Below are positions 9,434 through 18,071 of a stretch of 64,000 nt of DNA, piece after piece. The translations under genes were made by a program, and so were the position numbers. This DNA is from Azotimanducus sp963663145 (lineage in GTDB: Bacteria > Pseudomonadota > Gammaproteobacteria > Pseudomonadales > Azotimanducaceae), in NCBI GenBank assembly GCA_963663145.1, contig OY760134.1, forward strand, positions 1,116,001 to 1,180,000. The letters run 5' to 3'. The first letter of the stretch is position 1; each line of letters begins with the position of its first letter. The notes under the pieces were generated by a model. The model had not been told where the DNA came from. It saw only the letters and a program-made list of their open reading frames with translations, and did no database searches.

Positions 9434-10117
9434 ATGACCAACATCATTGATATCCGCAGTCTGACCAAGACCTATTGGCGTGGTGGCGAAGCGATCCATG
9501 TGCTCTCTGGAATACACCTGACCATCCGAGACGGCGGCTACGTGGCACTTATGGGCCCTTCGGGCTCCGGGAAGACGACACTACTCAATATGATCGGGGG
9601 ACTCGATAAGCCGAGCAAGGGTTCGGTCGAGGTGTGCGGTGTCGAGATTGGGCAGCTCAAGGGAAGCGCCCTTGCCAAGTGGCGCTCGCACAACATCGGC
9701 TTCGTGTTCCAGTTTTACAATCTCATGGACGTGCTCACGGCGCAGCGCAACGTGGAACTGCCGCTGCTGCTCACCAAATTATCTCGAAAAGAACGGCGCG
9801 AGCGCGCCTTGACTGCGCTTGAAATCGTCGGTCTCGCTGATCGTGCCAAACACAAGCCGGCCGAACTTTCCGGGGGTCAGTTGCAGCGCGTGGCGATCGC
9901 CCGTGCGCTGGTGGCGGATCAGCGAATACTTGTGTGTGACGAGCCGACGGGCGATCTCGATCGGACCGCGGCGAATCAGATTCTCGATCTGCTTGAAATC
10001 CTGAACTCCCGCCACGGCAAAACCATCGTCATGGTGACCCATGACCCGGAAGCGGCGAAGCACGCCCACGAGTGCCTGCATCTTGACAAGGGAAGACTCA
10101 CCCGGGAGGCCGCATGA
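9434..10117 (+). CDS. ABC transporter ATPase, MacB/LolD type
   Basis: The nucleotide-binding subunit of the exporter, 227 residues. Walker A is GPSGSGKTT (41-49), signature LSGGQLQRVAIARAL (about 139-153), and Walker B is ILVCDEPTGDLD. The EPTGDLD form is typical of the LolD/MacB/FtsE group that energises FtsX-like permeases. I took ATG 9434, preceded by AAGGAA; a TTG at 9407 is also in frame and would add 9 residues. It overlaps the next gene by ATGA. Confidence 0.93.
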   Translation: MTNIIDIRSLTKTYWRGGEAIHVLSGIHLTIRDGGYVALMGPSGSGKTTLLNMIGGLDKPSKGSVEVCGVEIGQLKGSALAKWRSHNIGFVFQFYNLMDVLTAQRNVELPLLLTKLSRKERRERALTALEIVGLADRAKHKPAELSGGQLQRVAIARALVADQRILVCDEPTGDLDRTAANQILDLLEILNSRHGKTIVMVTHDPEAAKHAHECLHLDKGRLTREAA

Positions 10118-11274
10118 CCAGTTTCGGGTTCCTCCTTGCCAATCTGGGGCGTAAGCCGGTCCGCACTTGGCTGACCTTCTTTTGCATCATTGTGTGTTTC
10201 CTACTGTTCGGGCTCTTGCGTAGTGTCGGAACCGCGTTCACGGCCCCGCCAAACCTCTCCGGCGTGGAAAGGCTCGTGGTTTCGCCGAAGTATTCAATCA
10301 TCGATCCACTTCCCATCAGCCATATGCGTCAAGTGCGAAGTGTGCCGGGCGTGGAGGCCGCTGCGCATGCCGATTGGTTTGGCGGCAACTATCTCGATCT
10401 CGGGCTCGCCTTCCCCACGATTCCGGTCAAACCTATGGAGTACTTTGATTTGTACTCTGAATACCAGATACCGCAAGCACAACTTGAGGCGTTTGAGAAC
10501 ACCCGTACCGGTGCCGTTGCGAGCCGTGGTACCGCCGAACGCTTCGATTGGCGCATCGGTGATGTGATTCCCATAGTGGCCGACATCTACCCCAAGATGG
10601 ACGGGTCCTTGCTGTGGGAATTCGAGCTGGTGGGGATCTATGATCGACCCGACCAGACCAGCGGGAACTTTGAGGACTTCTACATTCACTATGACTACTT
10701 TGAGGAAGCGAAGCAGCACAGCAAGGGGATGATTGGCTGGATTGCGGTGCGCGTTGAAAACCCGGATGCAGCGGCCGAAGTGGCGAGCGCCATAGATGCG
10801 CGCTTTGAGAACTCGCGCGACCCGACTCGTACCATGACCGAGAATGAATACAACGCGCAGTTTGCCCAACAGATCGGCAACATAGGGCTGATGGTGACCA
10901 TGATCCTTGCCGCCGTGTTCTTTAGCATTCTCTTGCTTGTCAGCAACACCATGTTCCAAGCCTTCCGAGAACGGCTGCGCGATCTCGGCGTCTTGAAGGC
11001 GCTTGGTTTCAGCGATGGACAGGTTGCGCGCATGATCATCTACGAGGCGCTGATTCTCACCCTAGGGGGCGGCGTGGTGGGCTTGCTGCTCTGCTATGGG
11101 CTGCTCATCATGGTGTCGCCCATCTTGCAAATATATGGAACCTTCACTTTGGACGCATTGAGCTTGGCTCTTGGGCTGGCGACCGCACTCGTCTTGGGTG
11201 TTGTCGTGAGCGCCGTCCCAGCCATTCGGGCGCGCTCGGCGCCCGTTGTCGAGGTACTGAGGGCGCGCGCGTGA
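10114..11274 (+). CDS. FtsX/MacB-type permease 1
   Basis: A 386-residue permease. One N-terminal transmembrane helix (about 18-38, TWLTFFCIIVCFLLFGLL) is followed by a periplasmic MacB-core-like domain (about 45-250). Three C-terminal helices follow at about 262-285, 315-340 and 350-372, the FtsX domain arrangement. The C-terminus PAIRARSAPVVEVLRAR is the usual end of this family. The start overlaps the ATPase stop (ATGA) and the end overlaps the next permease (GTGA), so the pair is translated together. Confidence 0.9.
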   Translation: MTSFGFLLANLGRKPVRTWLTFFCIIVCFLLFGLLRSVGTAFTAPPNLSGVERLVVSPKYSIIDPLPISHMRQVRSVPGVEAAAHADWFGGNYLDLGLAFPTIPVKPMEYFDLYSEYQIPQAQLEAFENTRTGAVASRGTAERFDWRIGDVIPIVADIYPKMDGSLLWEFELVGIYDRPDQTSGNFEDFYIHYDYFEEAKQHSKGMIGWIAVRVENPDAAAEVASAIDARFENSRDPTRTMTENEYNAQFAQQIGNIGLMVTMILAAVFFSILLLVSNTMFQAFRERLRDLGVLKALGFSDGQVARMIIYEALILTLGGGVVGLLLCYGLLIMVSPILQIYGTFTLDALSLALGLATALVLGVVVSAVPAIRARSAPVVEVLRARA

Positions 11275-12428
11275 TTGGGCAGATATTCGAAGTCACCCGT
11301 TTCAACTTCATGAGCATCAAGGATCGCCTCTATTCCTCATTGGTGATCGTGGTCGGAATAGCGGCGGTCGTCAGCGTACTGGTGTCGATTCTGGCGATGG
11401 GCGTGGGTTTCCAAGCGACCTTGGTGGATGCCGCGAGTCCCGACCGCGCCTTGGTGCTGCGCAAGGGTTCGGATGCTGAAATGAGTTCGGGTGTGGATCA
11501 GGACGCTGCCGCGGTGGTCACGCAGCTTTCGGGCGTGTTTGGAGTGAGCGCGGAACTTTTCGCGGTCGCCGACGTTCCCAAGCGCGGGTCGGATTCGGTT
11601 GCCAATCTTCCCCTGCGCGGGGTCTCTCCGGACGGATTCACCATGCGCCCCGCGATCAAGATCGTCGAGGGACGAATGTTCAGCTGGGGGACGCGCGAAG
11701 TGATTGCGGGTGTCAAGGCGGCGTACGAATTTGAAGGTGTCGATCTTGGTAATGAGCTTCCATTGCGGGATATGAGTCTGCCCATTGTGGGCTTCTTTGA
11801 GGCGGATGGTGGGGCTTATGAATCGGAGTTGTGGACGGATGTGCGCACCATGCAGGGGGCATTGAGACGTCCCGACTTTTCGGCGTTGCGGGTGCAATAT
11901 GAACCATCCATGGGCGATTCGCTGAACGAATTGGTGGAGGAGGACAAGCGCCTGCAGCTCGACTTTGTGCCCGAAACGGAGTTCTACGCGGAACAATCCG
12001 AAGGCACCAGCGCCATCATCTCCGTATTTGGCTATGTGATTGCCAGCATCATGGCGATCGGCGCGATTTTCGGTGCGCTCAACACCATGTACAGCGCGGT
12101 ATCGGTTCGCTCGCGCGAGATCGCAACCCTAAGGGCACTCGGATTCGCGGGATTGCCGGTGGTGGTCTCGGTCATGATTGAAGCACTTTTCCTCGCACTC
12201 TCGGGTGGTGTCCTTGGCGCGGTCGGTTCCTATCTGGCGTTCAATGGATATACGGCCTCGACGCTCAATCAGGCGTCGTTCAGTCAGGTGGCATTCGATT
12301 TCGCGGTGACACCCCAACTCATGAGCCTTGGCATCATTTGGGCGATCATCCTAGGGTTCGTCGGCGGTTTGCTGCCGGCCCTGCAAGCCGTGCGCATGCC
12401 GATCGTGAACGTGCTTCGGGCGGAATAG
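11271..12428 (+). CDS. FtsX/MacB-type permease 2
   Basis: A 385-residue partner permease with the same plan: N-terminal helix about 22-45 (LVIVVGIAAVVSVLVSILAM), periplasmic domain to about 245, and three C-terminal helices ending PALQAVRMPIVNVLRAE. It contains the conserved SVRSREIATLRALGF segment that couples to the ATPase. Start is GTG at 11271, overlapping the previous stop. Two non-identical permeases suggest a LolCE-like heterodimer rather than the MacB homodimer, but the membrane-fusion partner argues for efflux. Substrate unknown. Confidence 0.9.
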   Translation: MIGQIFEVTRFNFMSIKDRLYSSLVIVVGIAAVVSVLVSILAMGVGFQATLVDAASPDRALVLRKGSDAEMSSGVDQDAAAVVTQLSGVFGVSAELFAVADVPKRGSDSVANLPLRGVSPDGFTMRPAIKIVEGRMFSWGTREVIAGVKAAYEFEGVDLGNELPLRDMSLPIVGFFEADGGAYESELWTDVRTMQGALRRPDFSALRVQYEPSMGDSLNELVEEDKRLQLDFVPETEFYAEQSEGTSAIISVFGYVIASIMAIGAIFGALNTMYSAVSVRSREIATLRALGFAGLPVVVSVMIEALFLALSGGVLGAVGSYLAFNGYTASTLNQASFSQVAFDFAVTPQLMSLGIIWAIILGFVGGLLPALQAVRMPIVNVLRAE

Positions 12429-12525
12429 ACTGTGCATGATTGATTGGACTGATTCACGGAACAGCATTTCGGCAGGTTGCCTCCACCCCGCTACCCTTGA
12501 AACGACACCCAATCTCTGTTGCTTC

Positions 12526-12552
12526 GAGTTGTCAGGCAACGCTTGACAACTC
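12526..12552. promoter_or_regulatory. Inverted repeat, candidate HigA operator
   Basis: GAGTTGTCA (12526-12534) and TGACAACTC (12544-12552) form a perfect 9-bp inverted repeat with a 9-base spacer, 26 bases before the higB start. The right arm contains TTGACA (12543-12548), a consensus -35 box. Antitoxins of this family normally repress their own operon through such palindromes. The -10 partner (CAGGCT, 12566-12571) is weak. Confidence 0.6.
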
Positions 12553-12577
12553 ACCGCTTGTCGGGCAGGCTGTCCGC

Positions 12578-12857
12578 ATGATTGTGAGTATCAGGCACAA
12601 GGGACTGAGAGATTACTGGACAAGAGGGCAAACAAGAAGTCTAAACGTGTCTTGGATAAAAAAAGCTACGCCGCATTCTCACGGCCCTTGAGGCTGCAGA
12701 TAGACCAGAATCAATGAATTACCCGGGTGCTTATTTTCATGCGCTAAAGGCAGATCGGGCGGGTCGATATTCTGTCCGACTGACTAGAAACGTACGAGTA
12801 ACTTTCGGATGGGTAAAAGAAGGTGCCGTCAACGTAGATATAGAGGATTACCACTAA
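12578..12857 (+). pseudogene. higB: HigB toxin (RelE-superfamily mRNA interferase), frameshifted
   Basis: Reading from ATG 12578 gives MIVSIRHKGLRDYWTRGQTR...WIKK, the HigB N-terminus. The frame then leaves the family at an A7 run (12658-12664) and stops 10 codons later. Moving one base forward restores the toxin: KLRRILTALEAADRPESMNYPG, FHALKADRAGRYSVRL, VRVTFGW, ending VDIEDYH and TAA at 12855-12857. With six As the gene would be an intact protein of about 92 residues. The stop overlaps the higA ATG by one base (TAATG), the normal higBA arrangement. Causes could be a true inactivating insertion, slippage at A7, or an assembly error. Confidence 0.9.
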
Positions 12858-13162
12858 TGACCAAGAAACACCATTCGGTTGCCCCCATGCATCCGGGAGA
12901 GTTATTGCGCGAAGACATTTTGCCGACATTATCCATCAGCAAGACGGAGATAGCTCGAAACCTCGGCATTTCTAGGCAAACACTCTATGACATCATCAAT
13001 GAGAGGCAGCCTGTCACCGCCGAGATGGCAGTTCGTTTCGGCAAGCTTCTCGGAAACGGAGCAGGATTCTGGCTAAACCTACAACGCATGTATGACTTGG
13101 AAACTGCTGAGCAATCTGTGGACGTTTCCGACATTCCCACGCTGCGGGTTCGATCAGCCTAA
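12857..13162 (+). CDS. higA: HigA antitoxin, XRE-family
   Basis: A 101-residue helix-turn-helix antitoxin that neutralises HigB and represses the operon. The family opening MHPGELLREDILPTLSIS is seen. The HTH lies at about residues 33-55 (KTEIARNLGISRQTLYDIIN), followed by AVRFGKLLGNGAGFWLNLQRMYDL. The start ATG 12857 lies within the higB stop (TAATG), so synthesis would normally be coupled to the toxin. Intact, unlike its partner. Confidence 0.95.
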   Translation: MTKKHHSVAPMHPGELLREDILPTLSISKTEIARNLGISRQTLYDIINERQPVTAEMAVRFGKLLGNGAGFWLNLQRMYDLETAEQSVDVSDIPTLRVRSA

Positions 13163-13297
13163 TGAATGGAATCGGTTGAATGGACAATTGCCTGATCTTT
13201 TGATTGCATAGGGGCAGCGGGTCTGGTGATAGGTAAGGCACGGACAAAAGTTGGACAAATGTGGCGAGACTCTTAGCCCGCATATCGCAAAAGAACG

Positions 13298-13813
13298 TCA
13301 ATAAACCCCCGCATCCAATCCAAATGCGAGCGCTGCGCCGAGCGTTTCTGCCTTTTCCAGGTCTTCGTCCGTCAGTTCGCCGCGGGCGATGACCGGCTCT
13401 TGCACCTCGTTCATGGGAAAGCCGCGGACTATGCGGCGGACGGCGGTGAGGGCTCCGGTTCCGTCGTTGCCGGCGCTGATGAAGATGCCGTAGGGGGGAT
13501 TCTTGATCTCGCCTTCAACTTGGTAGAAGGTCCGGTCGAAGAAGTCCTTCAATGCGCCCGACATGTAGCCGAAGTTCTCAGGGGTGCCAAAAATCACCCC
13601 ATCGGCTTCACGAAGGTCGTCTGCTCCAGCGTCGAATGCCGATTTGAAGCTGACTCCGACCGATTGCACATCCTCGTGCCCGGCACCACGACGCACCGAC
13701 TCCGCGAGCCGGGCGGTTCGACCGGAACCCGAGTGATACACGATCAGCAGTGTCTTGGTGTGTTGGCCCACAAGTTTCGTGAATCGGCTTTGCTCCATAA
13801 TAGGCGGGGACAC
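13298..13813 (-). CDS. Flavodoxin-like NAD(P)H-dependent FMN reductase family protein
   Basis: A 171-residue cytoplasmic flavoprotein candidate. The FMN phosphate loop is YHSGSGRTARLAE near the N-terminus. The isoalloxazine-binding loops are FGTPENFGYMSGALKDFFDRT and ISAGNDGTGA. This pattern is that of flavodoxin_2/NADPH-dependent FMN reductases. Start may be ATG 13813 or ATG 13798 (MEQSRFTKL). Only 17 bases separate it from the divergent acyl-CoA dehydrogenase gene. Physiological role unknown. Confidence 0.85.
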   Translation of the reverse strand: MSPPIMEQSRFTKLVGQHTKTLLIVYHSGSGRTARLAESVRRGAGHEDVQSVGVSFKSAFDAGADDLREADGVIFGTPENFGYMSGALKDFFDRTFYQVEGEIKNPPYGIFISAGNDGTGALTAVRRIVRGFPMNEVQEPVIARGELTDEDLEKAETLGAALAFGLDAGVY

Positions 13814-13830
13814 CCACCCATGTCACACCT

Positions 13831-15585
13831 ATGTCGAGTTTGGAACCTGCTCAGGAGACAGCCATCGCCCCGGATACGCGGGGTGGCAACTTCTTCGAGT
13901 GCGACCCGGACCTTCAAGCCTTGCTTGAGCTGTACCTAGACGAGGATACGTACCGTCATTTGCGACCGCATCTCTCCCGCTTGGGCGAACTTGCAGCCGG
14001 CGAGCTTGACGAATGCGCCTATCTCGCCAATCGGCACCCTCCCGAACTTCATCAGCGGGACCGGCGAGGGCGCGATATTCAGAGCATTTCATTCCATCCC
14101 GCCTACCGCAGGTTGGAGGCTGCGGCCTTTGGCGAGTTCGGACTGCACGCAATGACCAATCGTAAAGGTGTGTTGGGGCTTCCCAGAAGGTTCCCGGCAG
14201 TCGCGAAGCATGCCTTCACGCTGCTTTTCAATGAGACGGAGTTTGGCCTAGGCTGTCCCATCAATGTGACGGACTCGGCGGCGCACCTGATCGAAGCGTT
14301 TGGAGATACGACCATCAAAACGCAATTTTTGCCGAGACTCCTGTCCCAAGACATGAATGAACTCTGGCAGGGCGCGCAGTTCATGACCGAACAGTTTGGC
14401 GGAAGCGATGTCGGCCAGATCGAGTCGCGGGCGGAGGCCGATGGCGATGTATTTCGCATCTTTGGGGAAAAGTGGTTCTGCTCGAATGCCGATGCGGATG
14501 TGATTCTCATGTTGGCACGGCCTGCCGGCGCGGGAGCGGGTACGCGTGGTCTGGGCCTGTTCGTGGTGCCTCGCGAGATTGCGCCTGGACAGCCAAACGC
14601 CTATCGCATTCTGCGGCTCAAGGACAAGCTTGGCACTCGATCAATGGCCAGCGGCGAGATTCGCTTCGAAGGCGCCATTGGCTATCCGCTTGGGTCTCTT
14701 GATCAAGGCTTCAAGCAGATGGCCGAGATGATCAACTTGTCGCGCTTATCGAATGGCGTTAAGTCAGCCGCGCTCATGCGAAGGGCGATGCACGATGCCT
14801 ATTGCGTTGCGCGACACAGGCGGGTCTTCGGAGAGAGACTCATGGACATTCCATTGGCGCGCCGTTCGCTCATGAAGATTCGATTGCCCACAGAGCAGGC
14901 GCTGAGCATGAGTTTCTTCACCGCGGATGCGCTTGATAGGGCGCAATCCAATCCCGGCTCCAATCAAGATGCGGCCGTGTTCCGCATCGCTACGCCGGTG
15001 TTCAAGTGCCGTGCGACGAGGGATGCGCGCCGGGTCGCCGGCGATGCCATGGAGGTGCGTGGGGGATGCGGCTACATTGAGGAGTGGGTCACGCCTCGCT
15101 TGGTTCGGGACGCGCATCTCGGCTCGATTTGGGAGGGGACAGGCAACATTGTCAGCCTAGACGTGATCGACAGGGCCATTGGCAGGTCTGGGGCAGATGC
15201 AGCCTTGGAGGCGAGACTCTTGGAATTGCTTGAGCCGGTGGAACAGGCCCTGCCCAAGTTTGCGGGGCGCTTGCGCGATGGGCTTGGTCGAGCTATTGGC
15301 ACTGCCCGTGAACTCGCCGGTCAAGCGAGTCGAGTTGGAGCGCGTCAGGCCACGACCGGCCTCTATCATGCGACCACGGCTTGTCTCATGGCGAACGAAG
15401 GTGTGCGCATGGATGCGCTCAAGGGCGATGCTCGCAGGCTCATCATGGCGCAAATGGTGCTTACACATCGATTGTTCGGCCGAGGCCCGCTTGATCGGGA
15501 AAACGATGACCTTGACACGAGGCGCGTCAACTGCCTGTTCGAAGACACGCCTCAGGGGGTCGAAGAGGTTTCGGACTTACTCTAA
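13831..15585 (+). CDS. AidB-like acyl-CoA dehydrogenase
   Basis: A 584-residue FAD-dependent acyl-CoA dehydrogenase of the AidB subgroup. It has the extra N-terminal domain (about 1-170), the FMTEQFGGSDVG segment and FGEKWFCSNADADV in the middle domain. Flavin-binding residues are in EVRGGCGYIEEWVTPRLVRDA, followed by a C-terminal extension typical of AidB. In E. coli AidB is part of the adaptive response to alkylation and binds DNA through its C-terminal domain. Here there is no ada gene nearby, so a role in alkylation defence versus fatty-acid oxidation is open. Confidence 0.87.
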   Translation: MSSLEPAQETAIAPDTRGGNFFECDPDLQALLELYLDEDTYRHLRPHLSRLGELAAGELDECAYLANRHPPELHQRDRRGRDIQSISFHPAYRRLEAAAFGEFGLHAMTNRKGVLGLPRRFPAVAKHAFTLLFNETEFGLGCPINVTDSAAHLIEAFGDTTIKTQFLPRLLSQDMNELWQGAQFMTEQFGGSDVGQIESRAEADGDVFRIFGEKWFCSNADADVILMLARPAGAGAGTRGLGLFVVPREIAPGQPNAYRILRLKDKLGTRSMASGEIRFEGAIGYPLGSLDQGFKQMAEMINLSRLSNGVKSAALMRRAMHDAYCVARHRRVFGERLMDIPLARRSLMKIRLPTEQALSMSFFTADALDRAQSNPGSNQDAAVFRIATPVFKCRATRDARRVAGDAMEVRGGCGYIEEWVTPRLVRDAHLGSIWEGTGNIVSLDVIDRAIGRSGADAALEARLLELLEPVEQALPKFAGRLRDGLGRAIGTARELAGQASRVGARQATTGLYHATTACLMANEGVRMDALKGDARRLIMAQMVLTHRLFGRGPLDRENDDLDTRRVNCLFEDTPQGVEEVSDLL

Positions 15586-15654
15586 GAAGCAAAAGCGCGG
15601 TTGAGCAGGTCGTGTGCTGAGGTCATGGGAACTTGTGGGACAGCACGCTAGGTC

Positions 15655-16161
15655 CTAGCTGGAGCCCTTTGGCGGTGAGCGTCTTGGTTGAAGCTCGATA
15701 TGCAAAGGGTTTGGTCGAATCGAACGCAGTTTTCCCTCCTTGCGATCAAGACTTCCGGCCACCGCGATATAGACCACGACATCCCCACCTAGAGCCAACG
15801 CGCCGAGACCCGCTCCGCCTCCAACTACATTCTCCACAAAAATGTAGACGCCGGCGAGTACCATCACGTAAAGTCCACCAAGCGCGTTGCCCGCTTCCGC
15901 AGCCACACCAACTGCATCCACCCGAGACCTCAAAGTCGTGATCTCGTCTTCGTGCCCTTGAAGTGACATTTTCACTTGTATATCGTTCTTTCGCGACACC
16001 TCTAGCAAGCAAGGTGTGACGCAGGTTTGTCCCGTTGACAACTCTGCCGCGGCTCCCGTCGGCGCGCTCGTGAGTTCAAGCATTTGGGTTGAGTCCCTTA
16101 GCAAGCCGGCGCAACCCGTGAGGGCAACAGTGCATAAGCTGATGATGAGAAATTCCCGCAT
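15655..16161 (-). CDS. PEGA-like lipoprotein of unknown function
   Basis: 168 residues. A signal peptide with lipobox LTGC places the acylated Cys at 17. After it comes ELTSAPTGAAAELSTGQTC and VTPCLLEV, a PEGA-type beta-sandwich repeat, with a Cys pair that could form a disulphide. A hydrophobic Gly/Val-rich stretch at about 90-135 may insert in the membrane. Convergent with the AidB-like gene. No function can be assigned. Confidence 0.7.
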   Translation of the reverse strand: MREFLIISLCTVALTGCAGLLRDSTQMLELTSAPTGAAAELSTGQTCVTPCLLEVSRKNDIQVKMSLQGHEDEITTLRSRVDAVGVAAEAGNALGGLYVMVLAGVYIFVENVVGGGAGLGALALGGDVVVYIAVAGSLDRKEGKLRSIRPNPLHIELQPRRSPPKGSS

Positions 16162-16265
16162 CGCTTTGATACAACCTAGGCAGAATCAATGCATGCACTG
16201 TCTAGTCCCGACCACCGCACTGTCAACAGAAAGTGGGAGAGTGACAGAGGCGGTGAAAATTTCGT

Positions 16266-16294
16266 TTGACATGCATTGTGGCTGGCGGTAGGAT
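16266..16294 (+). promoter_or_regulatory. Strong candidate sigma-70 promoter of the S10 operon
   Basis: A perfect TTGACA (16266-16271), a 17-base spacer and TAGGAT (16289-16294), about 135 bases before rpsJ. It is the only consensus-quality promoter seen between the divergent lipoprotein gene and rpsJ. Confidence 0.75.
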
Positions 16295-16337
16295 GGCTGA
16301 TCTTTTTGCCCGAACTGCCGAGAATTCGTGTAAGCGG

Positions 16338-16362
16338 GAGCCGCGCTGCTCAGAGTCGGCTC
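16338..16362 (+). promoter_or_regulatory. Hairpin in the S10 operon leader
   Basis: GAGCCG (16338-16343) pairs with CGGCTC (16357-16362) around a 13-base loop. Flanking GGGAG and CTCCC offer an alternative pairing. In E. coli the S10 leader folds to bind L4 and regulate the operon. Whether this leader does so is not shown; it is not recognisably the E. coli structure. Confidence 0.35.
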
Positions 16363-16428
16363 ACTCCCCTTGCCTTCTTGAGAAGTTCCCGTATTGGTGT
16401 TGGGCGAATTAATCCGTGAGGGGTGCCT

Positions 16429-16752
16429 GTGGAAAGCGAAGGAATTCGCATACGCCTAAAAGCTTACGATCACCGCTTGATCGATGCATCAACGCGGGAG
16501 ATTGTTGATGCTGCGAGGCGCACGGGCGCGCGCATCCGTGGGCCCATTCCGCTGCCTACCAAGATCGAGAAGTACACCATCCTCATCTCCCCGCATGCGA
16601 ACAAGGATGCCCGTGATCAATATGAGATCCGCACTCACAAGCGCTTGATCGACATTATCGACAGCACCGGCAAGACCGTGGATGCGCTCACCAAGCTTGA
16701 TCTCGCGGCGGGCGTGGAAGTACAAATTAGCCTCAAGCAAACAGACAAGTAG
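16429..16752 (+). CDS. rpsJ: 30S ribosomal protein S10
   Basis: First gene of the S10 operon, 107 residues. S10 sits in the 30S head and also forms the NusB-S10 antitermination complex. The core IRIRLKAYDHRLID, GPIPLPTK and DARDQYEIRTHKRL is nearly identical to other proteobacteria. GTG at 16429 is preferred: it has GAGGGG five bases upstream and aligns with the E. coli N-terminus. Another GTG at 16423 would leave no room for a ribosome site. The genes rpsL-rpsG-fusA-tuf usually found upstream are absent. Confidence 0.97.
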   Translation: MESEGIRIRLKAYDHRLIDASTREIVDAARRTGARIRGPIPLPTKIEKYTILISPHANKDARDQYEIRTHKRLIDIIDSTGKTVDALTKLDLAAGVEVQISLKQTDK

Positions 16753-16808
16753 AGCCAACGAGCACCGAGTGATCGAAGGATTAGTGAGAAAACAGGGGAC
16801 GAGCAAGG

Positions 16809-17435
16809 ATGATCGGCGCAGTGGGAACCAAGCGTGGCATGACGCGCATATTCGAGGAGGACGGGCGTTCCATACCGGTCACGGTCGTTGAGGTTCTGCC
16901 GAACCGAGTCACTCAGGTCAAGACCGCGGAAAGTGACGGCTATAATGCCGTGCAGGTCACCACGGGCGAGAGAAAGCCGCAGCGCGTCAATCGCGCCGCG
17001 CAGGGTCACTTCTCCAAGGCCGGCACCCTGCCCGGACGCGGGCTCTGGGAGTTTCGCGCAGACGATGGGGAGCTTGAAGGCCTCTCTCCGGGCGATGAAT
17101 GGGGTGTTGAGCGATTCGAACTAGGTCAGCGTGTGAAGGTGACCGGTGTCTCCAAGGGCAAGGGATTTGCCGGAACAATCAAACGCTGGAACTTTAAGAG
17201 CCAGGATGCGACGCATGGCAACTCGCTCGCGCACCGTGCCGCCGGGTCCATTGGCCAGTGCCAAACGCCAGGTCGCGTGTTCAAGGGCAAGAAGATGGCC
17301 GGACACATGGGAAATGCCCGAGTCACGGTCAAGAACCTGACGATTGTGCGGATAGACCAAGAAAACAACTTGCTCATGATCCGTGGCGCGGTGCCTGGCG
17401 CAAATTCAGGCGATGTCGTTGTCTGTGGTCAGTAG
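16809..17435 (+). CDS. rplC: 50S ribosomal protein L3
   Basis: A primary 23S rRNA-binding protein whose loop reaches the peptidyl-transferase centre; 208 residues, normal length. It starts MIGAVGTKRGMTRIF. The conserved loop GNSLAHRAAGSIGQCQTPG contains the Gln that PrmB methylates in gammaproteobacteria, followed by VFKGKKMAGHMG. Second gene of the S10 operon. Confidence 0.98.
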   Translation: MIGAVGTKRGMTRIFEEDGRSIPVTVVEVLPNRVTQVKTAESDGYNAVQVTTGERKPQRVNRAAQGHFSKAGTLPGRGLWEFRADDGELEGLSPGDEWGVERFELGQRVKVTGVSKGKGFAGTIKRWNFKSQDATHGNSLAHRAAGSIGQCQTPGRVFKGKKMAGHMGNARVTVKNLTIVRIDQENNLLMIRGAVPGANSGDVVVCGQ

Positions 17436-17447
17436 TCGTTCTTCATC

Positions 17448-18071
17448 ATGAAATTGCCAGTCACATCGGTGAACAACTCGACCGCACCGACCTTGATCGA
17501 GGTGAGTGACTCGGCGTTCGGGCGCGGGTATCACGAGAGCTTGGTGCACCAAGTCGTCGTTGCCTATATGGCCGGTGCGCGTCAAGGCAGTGTGTCGCAA
17601 AAGAGTCGATCGACCGCGCGCGGCGGTGGCCGCAAGCCATGGCGGCAAAAGCGCCTGGGGCGGGCAAGGGCGGGCACCATTCGCAGTCCTATCTGGCGAG
17701 GCGGGGGTGTGACCTTCGCTGCTTCACCGCGCGACTACTCGCAAAAGGTGAATCGCAAGATGTACCGGGGTGCTATGCGCTCGATACTCTCTGAATTGGG
17801 TCGTGCTGGTCGCCTTAAAGTTGTCGACGACATCGCGCCCCAAGCTCCGAGGACCCGCGAACTCGTTGCGCTTTTGGCTGCGCTCGAAGATGTTCAAGAT
17901 GCGCTCATCGTGCATCACGGGCCGAGCTCAAACCTCCTCCTTTCAGCGCGAAACATACCGGGCGTGGAGGTGTGCGAAGTCGGCCAGATCAATCCCTATG
18001 CGCTGCTTGCGCACGGGTCGGTGGTAATGACCGAGGCCGCGGTACGTCAGGTTGAGGAGATGCTGGCATGA
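17448..18071 (+). CDS. rplD: 50S ribosomal protein L4
   Basis: 207 residues. The extended tunnel loop is visible as STARGGGRKPWRQKRLGRARAG at about residues 51-72. It lines the exit tunnel where macrolide-resistance mutations occur in other species. In E. coli free L4 represses this operon. The last four bases (ATGA) are shared with rplW. Confidence 0.98.
   Translation: MKLPVTSVNNSTAPTLIEVSDSAFGRGYHESLVHQVVVAYMAGARQGSVSQKSRSTARGGGRKPWRQKRLGRARAGTIRSPIWRGGGVTFAASPRDYSQKVNRKMYRGAMRSILSELGRAGRLKVVDDIAPQAPRTRELVALLAALEDVQDALIVHHGPSSNLLLSARNIPGVEVCEVGQINPYALLAHGSVVMTEAAVRQVEEMLA

Noticed and set aside
12440..12577. Upstream in-frame extension of the higB reading frame
   Set aside because: The extension runs through the operator palindrome and adds no family sequence; ATG 12578 matches HigB.
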